Assembly: GCA_017084465.1 (NCBI GenBank)
Contig: CP070896.1
Location: 1,426,001 to 1,490,000, forward strand
Direction: 5' to 3'
From: Lacrimispora xylanisolvens
Lineage (GTDB): Bacteria > Bacillota > Clostridia > Lachnospirales > Lachnospiraceae
DNA: 64,000 nt
Shown here: positions 18,986-28,739 of the stretch, piece after piece
How the letters are laid out: each line of letters starts with the position of its first letter
Numbering within the stretch: position 1 is the stretch's first letter
The notes under the pieces: model-generated
Seen by the model: the letters and a program-made list of their open reading frames with translations, nothing else
What the model was told of the DNA's origin: nothing
The model's database searches: none
Position numbers and translations under genes: made by a program

Positions 18986-20386
18986 TTATCCGACAACCAG
19001 ATCTTTTCCTTGTATCAGCAGATTCCCATCTTCTGATAATGTGAGATTCCCCTCCTTGCAAATATAAGCTCCCTGGGTTTTACTGTGCATACTTAATGGC
19101 CCTGTTACATTCAGCGTGATTTTATCTGCAGCCGATATCGTAATTGCATTGGAGGTTGACAAATTGATGCCATCACCGGTTCCTATCTCCACCCTGGAAG
19201 GACCATTTTTTAGCCTTACATCGCCGCTAAGGCTCATCGTCTGTCCATTTTGGGTACGCAGATATCTGGTACCTGGATTTCCCATTCTGTCTTTTCCTCC
19301 TTTTCCGCTATAGCTGCTAACGGAACTGATTGCAATGACATCCTTCGTATCCTTGGTTGGAAAATTCACTCTTACCCGGTCTCCCTTCTCCGGCATGCAG
19401 TACCAACCACTTCCATCCGGGGATGCAGATAAGGAAGAATATGGAAACCAGTAAAGCGCAGATGATACCTCTCCACCGTCAATATCCAAAAGAACACGAA
19501 TTTTGCTTCCAGCCACATCTGTAACTGTCCCTTCCAGAGCCATTCCAATCAAATGCATGGGATATATTGGTCTTACCAATATCCCCTCTTTACTCTGCAA
19601 TTTTAAGGTACTTCTAAGGGTTCCTTTTTCACTCTTCTGGTTTACACCGGAAAACAGAAGCGACTGTTGCAGCAACATAGTTCTTTGAAACAAACTGATC
19701 CTGGCATTGGTTTCTGCTTTGCAGAAAAACATATGAATCTCCTGAATATCAACACCCATTTCCTTCCAATAATAAAACTGTCCCATTTCTTTTGCATATT
19801 CTGTTGCAGAAAGCTTCTCCTTACGGCATTCCAGCTCTGGTATTCCGGCATAAAGCTGAAGATTTTTACCTTCCACAGCACAGGATAAGGGCTGATAAAT
19901 AAGGGACAGCATTCTCTTTAAAAATTCCCAGTCTGTTTCCTGATATTGAACGGCAATCGTTCCAATAGGCTGGTCAGTGAAACAAAGCATACAGTCAGCA
20001 CCCGGATACTCTTCTATGACCCTCTTAACCAACTGATGGTATGTCATTGCTGTATTCTGAAAAGTCCTGGACTTTTTTACCACATCCATACAACAACTAA
20101 AACTTTTTGCCGTAATAACCAGACTACAAAGACCGCTGTTCCCCTCCATCACTGCCTGACTCACCAATCCGTTAAAAAGTGGTTCTCTTCCCCCTTTTTT
20201 TTCTGCGTATAATGAAAAAATAGTATCTTCCTTTATATTACATATCTGTTCTTTGCAGTCTTCAGATTCCATCGATCCACTTATTGTCAGAACTGCGTGT
20301 TCACCGTAAGAGTGACTAATATCAACACCATGTATTTGCTTCAGACAAACGCCCTCTGCGCGAAGCTCTCCTAACGTATAAGCCAT
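18986..20386 (-). CDS. VgrG-like spike protein, type B, module 1
   Basis: An intact 466-aa VgrG-like protein and the best reference for the broken copies. The hub domain spans about 1-290 with SRTFQNTAMTYHQLVKRV and QETDWEFLKRMLSLIY near 150-165. The OB domain is around 285-375 (GTVTDVAGSKIRVLLDID, GSGWYCMPEKGDRVRVNFP). The needle runs from about 390 to 466 with short alternating strands (GDGINLSTSNAITISAADKI). GGAGGTG precedes the ATG. The family forms the central spike of T6SS and phage baseplates. It follows the type A vgrG by 17 bases in one operon. Confidence 0.85.
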   Translation of the reverse strand: MAYTLGELRAEGVCLKQIHGVDISHSYGEHAVLTISGSMESEDCKEQICNIKEDTIFSLYAEKKGGREPLFNGLVSQAVMEGNSGLCSLVITAKSFSCCMDVVKKSRTFQNTAMTYHQLVKRVIEEYPGADCMLCFTDQPIGTIAVQYQETDWEFLKRMLSLIYQPLSCAVEGKNLQLYAGIPELECRKEKLSATEYAKEMGQFYYWKEMGVDIQEIHMFFCKAETNARISLFQRTMLLQQSLLFSGVNQKSEKGTLRSTLKLQSKEGILVRPIYPMHLIGMALEGTVTDVAGSKIRVLLDIDGGEVSSALYWFPYSSLSASPDGSGWYCMPEKGDRVRVNFPTKDTKDVIAISSVSSYSGKGGKDRMGNPGTRYLRTQNGQTMSLSGDVRLKNGPSRVEIGTGDGINLSTSNAITISAADKITLNVTGPLSMHSKTQGAYICKEGNLTLSEDGNLLIQGKDLVVG

Positions 20387-20403
20387 TTATACACACCTCC
20401 CGG

Positions 20404-21794
20404 TTAATTTTCGTAAATCTCTTGTCCATGTAAAGTTACGTCATCCGGTGTTATCAGGATATCTGAACCACCGTCATTCTTAAGATTCACTTCTGTTTCA
20501 GAATTAACTTCAATCTCTGGAGCTTCGAATCGTATTTCGCTCCCTGCAGATAAAACAATCCCTTTTTGATTTGATTGTTGTAATCCCGTCTTTTCCCAGG
20601 CTTATATAACCTCCATGGGATCCAGTTTCAATCAGGATTCCATCTTTTTTGTATTTCACCTGACTTCCATAAGGACTGCGGATACTTCTGACATCAGGAG
20701 TTCCTTTACTTTCTCCTTTTATATTGGTCACACCGTACGCATCTGCTTCAACACAAGTCGGAAAATAAATCCGTATGCTCTCGCCTTTTTCTGGCATACA
20801 ATACCATCCGCTTCCATCTGCTGAAGCTGCGACTGTAGAATAAGGAAACCAGTATTTGCTTTCCTTGCACTGCAGCCTGTCCTCTGCCAGTGTTACCTGA
20901 ATTTTATCTCTGGAAACTGCATCAACTTTTCCATCTACGGAAATTCCTGCGATTCTCTCATTATATTTACGCATCATGGTGAGACCTTTTTTCTGTGTCA
21001 ATTCATATCGGCTGACAAGAATCCCTCCTTCCAAAGTTCGTTCTAAATAACTGATGAACCAGGGGGCTGAGCCGTAAGTCACCTGGCTGCCAATCGGCAG
21101 AACATCATAACCGGTCACTATATAACTGATAAAATCTGTCTGCAGCAGATCCTCTTTTCCATTTTTCATTAATAAACGGTATCTGTCTAAATTCATTTTC
21201 ATCCGGAATGGATTATTATCCCATTCTACGTCTTCTGCCTGTAAGGAAAGCCCTGCCTTTATCTGTATCCCGTCTCCAATAGCACCTGGATATATGCTAT
21301 CGGAATACTTTGATAGAAATCTACATAAAAATTCCCAATCCGTCTCCTCATACTGATAAATAAGCTCTCCGATAGGTTCATTAGGTATATTTTTCAAACA
21401 ATCCGGTGATGGATATTCAGAAAGAATCTGATCAATGACCTGATGGGAAGTCATAGATAAATTCTGAAAACATCTTGTTTCCCTGGATATATCCATCCCA
21501 ATAGGTGGAATCCAGCATTTTCATTGTTAAAACCCGATGTTCCCCTTCTCTGTACATAGTATGTGCTGTCAGTGCACCTCTGAATAATATCTGTTCCCCC
21601 TCCTCAGCCAAATATTTTATGGCAACGGTTTGAGGCATTTCATAAAACAGACTGTCTCCCATTTCTGCGTCCAGCAATACAGTAACCGAAAGCTCGGCAT
21701 GTTGATTAGGGTAATGATTGATTTTTAAGTCGAGAATAGATATTATCTCTCCGAAAGAAAAAAAAAGGTCTTTATATGTAATACCATTTTTCAT
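20404..21794 (-). CDS. VgrG-like spike protein, type A, module 1 (two frameshifts)
   Basis: Reconstructed to about 462 aa, paralogue of 3666-5113. Visible parts are the hub with EETDWEFLCRFLSKYSD, the OB segment with GSGWYCMPEKGESIRIYFP, and the needle ending HGQEIYEN, as in the paralogue's HGNEIFEN. Two single-base insertions break it: one G in GGG near 21487 (removal joins YWMDISRETRCFQ), and one A in AAAAA near 20578 (removal joins IKSKGIVLSAGSEI and carries the frame to TAA at 20404). The start overlaps the upstream stop (ATGA), which points to translational coupling with the candidate chaperone gene. Confidence 0.8.
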
Positions 21795-22396
21795 ACTTTA
21801 TCACTCCTTTGCAGCTGCTCATGGCTCTCCAGCAGCAGAGCCTCCAGTAAACGTCCAAATGTATTTTTATCCTTTAGCATGCAATTATAATTACCCATAA
21901 CCCTGCGGTTATGTTTATGAATCCGATAAACAAGGTTATACGTCCAAGTGTTTTTTTCACAAACCTCATAACATATATAATCCATATACGTTAATTTTCT
22001 AGTTAAGAAATTTCTGACTTGGTTTCCAGCTCTTTTCAAATCCCTTTCTATATTACTTCTCCATACCTCCAAAGGAATATCTTCCATATCCTTAGGCAAA
22101 TGGATAATAAGCTGAACCGTTCCTGATTTTGGATTCATCCGTAAGAGTGCATCTTCATTTGTTTCACATGCTGCATCCGCATCTTCAATTTTTATTAACG
22201 GTATATTTTCTGCAAAGCAGAACACAGTAGAGAATTTCATTTCCTCTGAATCCGGCAGCTTTAATATACCCTTTTTGATTCCATCTCTAAGAGTTTCTAA
22301 ATCCCAGCCTCTATCCTCCCCGGTCTCTTCTTTTCTTTTTTCTTCAAGTTTCTTTTCCCGTTCCCATGCGGCAATCCGCTCATCCATCTGTTCCAT
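21791..22396 (-). CDS. DcrB/EagR-like candidate effector chaperone (module 1)
   Basis: The 201-aa protein starts with a charged helix (DERIAAWEREKKLEEKRKEE) followed by an alpha/beta domain with VQLIIHLPKDM, then YNLVYRIHKHNRRVMGNYNC and a final helix. It is the intact paralogue of 5126-5745. Its place as first gene before the spikes and Rhs effector, its size, and the late strand-GNYNC-helix fit a DcrB/EagR-type chaperone that holds effector membrane segments, and the Rhs partner does have such hydrophobic segments. This is inference and needs structure comparison. An AAGGAGG site precedes the ATG. Confidence 0.5.
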   Translation of the reverse strand: MEQMDERIAAWEREKKLEEKRKEETGEDRGWDLETLRDGIKKGILKLPDSEEMKFSTVFCFAENIPLIKIEDADAACETNEDALLRMNPKSGTVQLIIHLPKDMEDIPLEVWRSNIERDLKRAGNQVRNFLTRKLTYMDYICYEVCEKNTWTYNLVYRIHKHNRRVMGNYNCMLKDKNTFGRLLEALLLESHEQLQRSDKV

Positions 22397-22465
22397 AAAG
22401 TCCTCCTTCTGAAATACTGTGTCTACAGATTCATAACGCTCCTCTTGTTCTAATTGCCGATTAAA

Positions 22466-23272
22466 TCACAAAACTACAAAACTCATGTCATCGTTTAAAT
22501 GAGCAGCATCCCCCCTGTTACCATGGCTTCCTGTTCTTCTCTTAAATTCACCTTTTCCATTATCTTTCAATATTTCCAGGAGTCCCCTGTAGATAGCTCC
22601 ATTTCCATTCCCGTTAAAATCCTCCCCATGTCTGGCTGAAAGGTATTCTTCCATGCAGGAAACTGATACTACTCCATCATTTGATAAGGCCGCCATAGAA
22701 AAGCCGGCATCCAGTGGATCGGAGACTCCGCCTTTTATTAACTCTCTGGCAAACTGGCAGACGAGCCTGGGATTTAACGTGCTTCCTCCCGCTGCTGCAT
22801 AGGGCTGGTAAATCAAGTTGATGGTATCGTATTCCGTGGAGTAATCGGAAAAACTCTCATAGGTACTACGAAGCCTGGCTCCGTTTTGCAGCCGGAACCT
22901 GCATAATTCCATTTCAGTCACACCATCTGCTTTTTTCTCTTCCAGTACAATCCTGGTGTTCCCGATAATTCTTCCCACCTCCATTGCTTCCGTAAGAAAT
23001 TGCACTTTTAAATACCGCATTCTGTCTTCAGCTTTACAGTCCATAATAAAAGGCTCCGTCAACATATACAATTTTTCACTGTGATAAATAATTCCTGGAG
23101 AAACGGTCAGCACACTATTATCCCAGTTGAAACTGCAGCCATTTACTATACCGTTGCCAAACCCCTGAAATGACAAATCAAATAAATTCTTCGGGTAATC
23201 CCTTAACTGATCCAGCATCTCTACCCTGAGAAGCCGCTTTTTCTCAAATTGAGGATAAACATATTGAAACAT
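22466..23272 (-). CDS. Unassigned protein of the injection cluster, possible baseplate or fibre-like part
   Basis: A 268-aa protein beginning MFQYVYPQFEKKRLLRVEML. I chose ATG 23272 with GGAGGCGG upstream. The middle is rich in beta-strand pattern (GNGIVNGCSFNWDNSVLTVS, PGIIYHSEKLYML), similar in style to N-terminal phage tail-fibre or baseplate attachment domains. The C-terminus is polar and Gly/Asn-rich (GEDFNGNGNGAIYRG) and ends DDMSFVVL. I do not recognise the family. It lies between the two other unassigned genes and effector module 1, where T6SS-like loci carry baseplate genes. Confidence 0.5.
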   Translation of the reverse strand: MFQYVYPQFEKKRLLRVEMLDQLRDYPKNLFDLSFQGFGNGIVNGCSFNWDNSVLTVSPGIIYHSEKLYMLTEPFIMDCKAEDRMRYLKVQFLTEAMEVGRIIGNTRIVLEEKKADGVTEMELCRFRLQNGARLRSTYESFSDYSTEYDTINLIYQPYAAAGGSTLNPRLVCQFARELIKGGVSDPLDAGFSMAALSNDGVVSVSCMEEYLSARHGEDFNGNGNGAIYRGLLEILKDNGKGEFKRRTGSHGNRGDAAHLNDDMSFVVL

Positions 23273-23286
23273 CTTACCGCCTCCTG

Positions 23287-23982
23287 TCAGCACATAATAA
23301 TTTCATCTATTTCCATTGTTTCTTCAATTCCCATAATTCCAAAGTGGTGTTCATAATAAATCTCCACATGATAAGGCAGTTCAACAAACATCTTGACCAG
23401 AAACTTCATTTTTCCGTCTAATGTCTTATCCATCTTTCTGCCAATGAACACCAGAATTTCATAGGAATTCTGGTTGCTGTGATACACGATATTATCAGGA
23501 ATCAGTTCTTCCATCATATCCTTAAACATATCCAGGGAGCTGCCGGTTTCATACTGCTTTAACATACCGCTTAAGATAAATTCCCGTTCATCCCGGGTAA
23601 AAAGCCCTATGGCATTTCTGGCGGATTCTCCAAATGCACATTCCTCTAAATCCCGGTACAGGAGCTTTTTATGATACTCTTCCTTAGTCATCCCTGACAA
23701 AGCATCATTTTGAGCAAGAAGATGGAAAATCAGATGAAACAGATTATCACGTAGCATGGGATAATCTTTAAGATCCGGCTGATAGAAATCCTTGAAAATA
23801 TTGTAGAAGCGGTAATACGGATTAACTTCGATTACTTCCCCCTCTTTCATCTCTTCCTGATTTAAACATGGAATGGACAGTTCCATATAGGAGCTAAACC
23901 TGTGGGGCATTTTAAAACGCACTGTAGATTCCGTCACTCCCTGTTTTCTCAGCTGAAGCATTGCTTCCCACAAATAATTCAT
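23287..23982 (-). CDS. Unassigned protein of the injection cluster (baseplate candidate)
   Basis: A 231-aa protein; the start is ATG 23982 with GGAGG 10 bases upstream, overlapping the previous stop (ATGA), so the two are translationally coupled. It is alpha/beta in character with PYYRFYNIFKDFYQPDLKDY near 60-80 and a C-terminal strand run (KMKFLVKMFVELPYHVEIYY). The closing FGIMGIEETMEIDEIIM is acidic and hydrophobic. No known domain was recognised. Its coupling to 23979-25267 and position upstream of the spike genes suggest a baseplate wedge function, as inference. Confidence 0.45.
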   Translation of the reverse strand: MNYLWEAMLQLRKQGVTESTVRFKMPHRFSSYMELSIPCLNQEEMKEGEVIEVNPYYRFYNIFKDFYQPDLKDYPMLRDNLFHLIFHLLAQNDALSGMTKEEYHKKLLYRDLEECAFGESARNAIGLFTRDEREFILSGMLKQYETGSSLDMFKDMMEELIPDNIVYHSNQNSYEILVFIGRKMDKTLDGKMKFLVKMFVELPYHVEIYYEHHFGIMGIEETMEIDEIIMC

Positions 23983-25267
23983 ATGAGTTTTCCTCCGCAT
24001 TCATATTCCGGATACAATTCCTGAACCTCAGAGGTAATAAAGCTTGCTAAATCCCGCAAAAGCCATTTTCTCTTCCTCTCGATTTAAAGTAAATAACTAA
24101 TCTCTTTTTCCCCGACCGGTCCCGGATCTCATCCTCCATAAAAAAATTCATGGGATAGGTTTCCAAAGCCTCCTGGTTCTGTTCCAAAAGAGCACAGTCC
24201 TTATATTCGATAAACTCCTCCAGTCCAAATCCACGAATAAACCGCTCCAGTTCCCCTTTTGTCTTTACCATCTGTCTGGTTTTTTCCTGAAAACGTTCCG
24301 CAAACCCGTCTTTTCTCAAATTTTCCATAACAGGATAGGTGTAACGATCAATTTTCTGATCAGCCCCGCTTCTGATCATATACACATCCCATTTTTTCGC
24401 ATTTGCAATCTTTCCTGTTACGAGAAGCTTTTCTCCGCTTTGTCTGACACTGCGAATTCCTGCTTTTTCTTCCACCAGGTATGAGTGGTCTGTTCCATAA
24501 TCACGAATGGAAATCACATGTTCATAGTTTTCATGATCACTGCAGGCCACTGGAAATCCCACGCTTTCCAATTTTAAATGCCTTACATTCCAAATTGGGA
24601 TCATATCGTACTGAACAAATGGATTATATTCTCCAAAATCTGCTCCAAAGCTGGTAATAACCTCATCGTCACCAATCTCCTCCGGAAGACTGGTAATACA
24701 GATATCCGCCATCTTAAACAGATAAGGGGCATTAATTGTTTTCCAGGGTATTCCATTTTTCATAAACAGGTGATAAAGATGCTCTAACTCCTGTCTGTAT
24801 CGTTTGCTGGGCTCCAGTGAAATGGAAACAGGATATTCCTCTCCTATCTTTAATCTACCGGTAAAGTTGTCCTGATTTTTTAAGACTTCCTCCACCTCCA
24901 TAGCATCGCATCGGAGAAATACGGTAGTAAGACAGAAACGTCCTTCCTCCTCAAGTTTTTTTCTTACCTCAGAAATCTCAAAAACCTGGGTATCCAAATC
25001 CGATTCACAAATGGGAGTCATTAAATGATGGGAATTGTCTAAATATCCACGTTCTATAATGCCTGTCCGAATCAGATAGCGGTTGACATCATACACCAGG
25101 TCATTCATCACCCGCTCCTCTAGCATTCGGTACATTTGGACATTTGTCTCATATAGTTCTAAAAAAACTCCCTCCATCAGATTTTTAAATACAATCCTCT
25201 CCTCCAGATTGGTGATTGACTGGATTTCTTCCCGGATCATTGCCTTCATCTCTTCTATCTGATCCAT
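23979..25267 (-). CDS. Unassigned 429-aa protein of the injection cluster (baseplate candidate, one frameshift)
   Basis: Reconstructed to about 429 aa. The N-terminal 110 residues are helical (LEERIVFKNLMEGVFLELYE), followed by mixed alpha/beta with repeated short hydrophobic strands. The frame breaks near 24074 in AAA; one more A turns the early stop into KIERKRKWLLRDLASF and continues to TGA at 23979, which overlaps the next start codon. The size and early position recall TssF/TssK-like wedge proteins, but I see no diagnostic motif. An AGGAGG site lies before ATG 25267. Confidence 0.45.
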
Positions 25268-25331
25268 TCGTGCATGTCCTCCTAACGTTTATTGCCATTT
25301 TTTTGTATTCCTTTTTTTAATTATTTTATTG

Positions 25332-26177
25332 TTATTTCTCAGTACTCATTCTTATATCAAATTTCTTTAATAATTCTAATGAGCTATTTGGATCATTTGA
25401 ATTGTTCTTTTGTTTTGAGAAATCATTAAATTTATTTTTTCCTCTTCTTCCACATTTATATTTTCATAATCTTTTCTGCTTTTAGCTTTATAATATGTAA
25501 ATTGTATTTCACTATTGTTTGACTCTTCTAGTAACTCATTTATCGTATTAATAATTATTTGCTCTTTACCTTTCATCTCATTATTATTAGGAGTAAACAA
25601 TTCAATATTGATATCCAGTTTTAAATCACTTTTTTAAAAGTCTAGCAATTGCGACTTTGGCGTTATATTATTATTAAATGTCAAATTGGGATAGATTTTA
25701 ATTACTAACTTATATTCCTTTAAAATACCATCTAATTCATTTTCAATACACGATCTCAACTCATTCCGTAGAAATTTCCAACAATAATTATCTCGTATTT
25801 GCTCACTGTATTGATTATTATTTGTATCAATATCAAAATAAACACGAAATACATAATTGGGATCCTCCAATGATGAGGCCTCATAACAAAGTTTATAATT
25901 ATGTTCTACTTTTCCTGGTATAAATGATTCAATATCATTAAAGCCATCAGGGTTAACCAAAAATTTTATTCCATATTTATTTTCAAGATAATTTTCTGCT
26001 CTCTCGATAATTTTTGCCTTCCGAATTTGCGTTTCTTGATCTTCTATTTTTTGCTTTTCTTTCATTTTTATTAATAACATCACAAAAGCACCAAATATGA
26101 TTCCAATTATTATTAATGTTGTAATCACTACAGTAAATATGATTAGAATATTTTTTTTTATTAGAACTGTTTTTCAT
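25332..26177 (-). CDS. AT-rich hypothetical single-pass membrane protein (broken frame)
   Basis: From ATG 26177 (GGGG upstream) the frame reads MKNSSNKK and, after removing one A from a nine-A run, continues into a transmembrane helix (IIFTVVITTLIIIGIIFGAF) and a 130-residue polar domain. A TAA near 25634 could be real or the result of two compensating homopolymer errors, because the same frame continues with KSDLKLDINIELFTPNN. A further one-base shift near 25440 carries it to TAA at 25332. At best this is a protein of about 280 aa. Its strong AT bias differs from the flanking system genes, which suggests a later insertion. No family recognised. Confidence 0.45.
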
Positions 26178-26247
26178 AATCCCCACTACCCAGTTTTATA
26201 ATGAGTGATCCGTAAGCTAAATAAAGATCCAGATTCATTTCTTCCAT
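26161..26247 (-). CDS. Very small open frame between the Hsp70-like and membrane-protein genes
   Basis: A 28-residue frame starting MEEMNLDLYLAYGSLIIKLG follows a good GGGAGGAAG site directly downstream of the Hsp70-like stop and overlaps the next gene's start. It might be a real small protein or a truncated remnant. There is no family evidence. Confidence 0.25.
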   Translation of the reverse strand: MEEMNLDLYLAYGSLIIKLGSGDYEKQF

Positions 26248-26252
26248 CAAAC

Positions 26253-28724
26253 TCACTTCCTCCCATCAAAGAAGTTCTCTTCCCACGTATCATCCTCAAA
26301 ATCGAAGAATGTCTCTTTTCCTTTATATAGCACCTCATTTTCCCTTAAAACCGGAAGCACAATAAAACCCCATCTCTTTCTGGATACCCAGACGAAAAAT
26401 TTCATCTCACCTTCCAAAATGGTATCTGTCTCTTCCTGAATAACACTTCCTGCATACTGAGTGTCGATCTCTTCCTGGGTTGTCTGGTCGAAAGAGGCTG
26501 TATCATACTGAAAATAACAGGTTTTTAAATGTTTACCTTTTTCATCATTTAAATAAAGGTCCAGCTGCTTTCCGACCATAAACCGGGAAATACAACCGAT
26601 ATGTTCCTCCTGATCCAGGCTTCGAATCAGGATCTTTTCCTGATTTTCATGGGTATAAGCCATAATTTCATAAGGAAGTGTCCGAACCTGATAGTTCTGA
26701 TTTACCTTCATATATCCTCTCTTGCAATTCATAAAGTAGGAAAGCGCACCATTTAGACAGCACATTTTCAGTTCCGTTTCATCCGCTTCTCTCTTTGTAT
26801 TCTGAATAAGCTTTCCTGGGACATACTGCTTTAACGCCTCCGTGAAAAGACTTGATTTGCAGGATTGTCCCGTAAGTTTTAGCATCTCATAGTCCTGAAG
26901 CTCCCCCTGCTCAAATTTCTGATCCAGAAAACGTTCCATAACATGGTAGATATCCGGTCTTAAAATTCTCTCAATTTCATTTAAGTACAGGGAAAATGAG
27001 ATTTCCCGGTCAGCATGAACCAGATGGCCATCCTCAAATACAGAAAGCTTCCATTTATCCAGAAACATCTGATTCTTTTCCTCATTTCGCGTAGTACTGA
27101 TTAATAGCTCATATTGGAATCTTGCCTGGAAAAATGATTTTTTTATCTCTTCTGCAAGCTGAAATAAATAGTAATAATTATTTTTTACACGGAAATACGA
27201 TTCTCTGTCCCGTTCTTCATACTCCTTAAAACAGGTTGGGAGAAATTTCTCCGCTCTCTTATATTGATCCGTTAATTCCTGAATATCGTCTCCTTCATTT
27301 GTAAATCCGGGTTCTTCTGCTTTTATATATCCCCATGCCTTTGCAATCCTGATCTTAAGCATCTGCAGGATACGATACGTCAGATTGTTCCCGCCAAAAT
27401 TCGTATCCCCGTTTTCATAGCTTGTCTCCAGATCAATGGTGTAGGAAACCCGGCTGTTATCAATTAAGAAGCGGCCCGAAGTCAGATCTGTAGTACCGCC
27501 TCCACAGTCGATGATCAGCGCATGATATTTTCGTCCCCTCTCATAGAGATTCTGACTAATCATTCCATAAATGCTGTGAAAGAGAACTGCCATCCCCTCA
27601 TCAAGTTCACAGCTCACGGAATAATCCGGTAAAAGCTCCTTAAACAATTCCTGGAACTTTTCTTTCTGGCGGATTGGAGCAAGAAACTGTATATTTTGGA
27701 AGCTGCATTTAAACTGCTGCTTTGCAAGATCTATTAAGTACTCCAAAAATGCCTTCAGCATATCCCGGCGTGGAATTAAATATTTATAACCGCTTTTTAA
27801 AATCACGCCTTCTGGACGGTTAGGATCGCTGATCCACCGTTTCATATCGTAAAAAACAGGGATATCTTCATCCTGATAATTCTGACTAGCCAGCGTCAGA
27901 GCATCAAACCCAAATACAAACTCCGGTTTTCCTTCGCTTTCTCTGACACCAATCACACTGGGTATAATGTTTCCGCCCCCTGCCTTGGCAATCTTAACAG
28001 ATCCGTCATTTAAGCAGATTCCCATGGCAGTGTTGGAGCTTCCAAAGTCAATTACCAAAGGAAGATCTGTTTTTGACACCTCTTTTATTTCAATGTCTAA
28101 AAGCGGGATCCGGATTCCTTCCATATGTCCGGGTATTACAGAATGATTTCCCTGGTAACAGTCATAAAGGAATTCTGAATCCCGCTCATTTGGGAAATAC
28201 AGAATAAAATACTGATGCTTTTCCAGTGGAAGAATATCCATGTCCTTTCCCTGGAATAAATAATAAGTATCTTTTATTTTTTTTATATAAAAACAGGTGT
28301 AAATACTAAAGTTTTCATCTACAAGAAGTAAATTCCCCTCATAGAGCAAAACATCAGATTCAACCGTATATCCGTCAAGTTCATTTAAGCCGGTTCCCTG
28401 GTGGATTGCGATTGTACCAGGTATTCTCACATTCTGACTGGAAGTAATATGTACTAAATTCCGGTCAAAAAATTCCTGAAGACGGGACAGCCCTCCATTG
28501 CAGGATGAGGTAATATGCCGATATTCCTTCTGCCCCCGAAAGCGCATAATCAACCTTAACAGTCCCTCCCGGTCCATAGAATTCCCAGACGGTATTACTA
28601 ACTTTTCCCTGCGGCATATTTCTCTCAGCTGAAATGTAGTCATACTTTCCAGCCCGCTTTTTTTATAGGTATTTCTATCCGGTTCCTTTTTCCCCGGGTG
28701 TAAGGTATAGGTGTATCGGCTCAT
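26253..28724 (-). CDS. SAP-Hsp70/actin-fold ATPase of the injection cluster
   Basis: An intact 823-aa protein. Residues about 27-64 form a SAP-like helical motif (MTTFQLREICRREKLVIPSG). From about 220 it has an Hsp70/actin-fold ATPase: phosphate-1 loop VIDFGSSNTAMGI, phosphate-2 loop IIDCGGGTTDL near 402, and an adenosine-site block LTGQSCKSSLFTEAL near 620. The usual Hsp70 substrate domain is not evident; the tail has its own strands (FFVWVSRKRWGFIVLPVL). Together with the cluster's DnaJ-domain protein it could form a dedicated chaperone pair for assembly, or replace the missing ClpV in sheath turnover. Those roles are inferred. GAGG before ATG 28724. Confidence 0.8.
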   Translation of the reverse strand: MSRYTYTLHPGKKEPDRNTYKKSGLESMTTFQLREICRREKLVIPSGNSMDREGLLRLIMRFRGQKEYRHITSSCNGGLSRLQEFFDRNLVHITSSQNVRIPGTIAIHQGTGLNELDGYTVESDVLLYEGNLLLVDENFSIYTCFYIKKIKDTYYLFQGKDMDILPLEKHQYFILYFPNERDSEFLYDCYQGNHSVIPGHMEGIRIPLLDIEIKEVSKTDLPLVIDFGSSNTAMGICLNDGSVKIAKAGGGNIIPSVIGVRESEGKPEFVFGFDALTLASQNYQDEDIPVFYDMKRWISDPNRPEGVILKSGYKYLIPRRDMLKAFLEYLIDLAKQQFKCSFQNIQFLAPIRQKEKFQELFKELLPDYSVSCELDEGMAVLFHSIYGMISQNLYERGRKYHALIIDCGGGTTDLTSGRFLIDNSRVSYTIDLETSYENGDTNFGGNNLTYRILQMLKIRIAKAWGYIKAEEPGFTNEGDDIQELTDQYKRAEKFLPTCFKEYEERDRESYFRVKNNYYYLFQLAEEIKKSFFQARFQYELLISTTRNEEKNQMFLDKWKLSVFEDGHLVHADREISFSLYLNEIERILRPDIYHVMERFLDQKFEQGELQDYEMLKLTGQSCKSSLFTEALKQYVPGKLIQNTKREADETELKMCCLNGALSYFMNCKRGYMKVNQNYQVRTLPYEIMAYTHENQEKILIRSLDQEEHIGCISRFMVGKQLDLYLNDEKGKHLKTCYFQYDTASFDQTTQEEIDTQYAGSVIQEETDTILEGEMKFFVWVSRKRWGFIVLPVLRENEVLYKGKETFFDFEDDTWEENFFDGRK

Positions 28725-28739
28725 GTATATTTCCTCACT

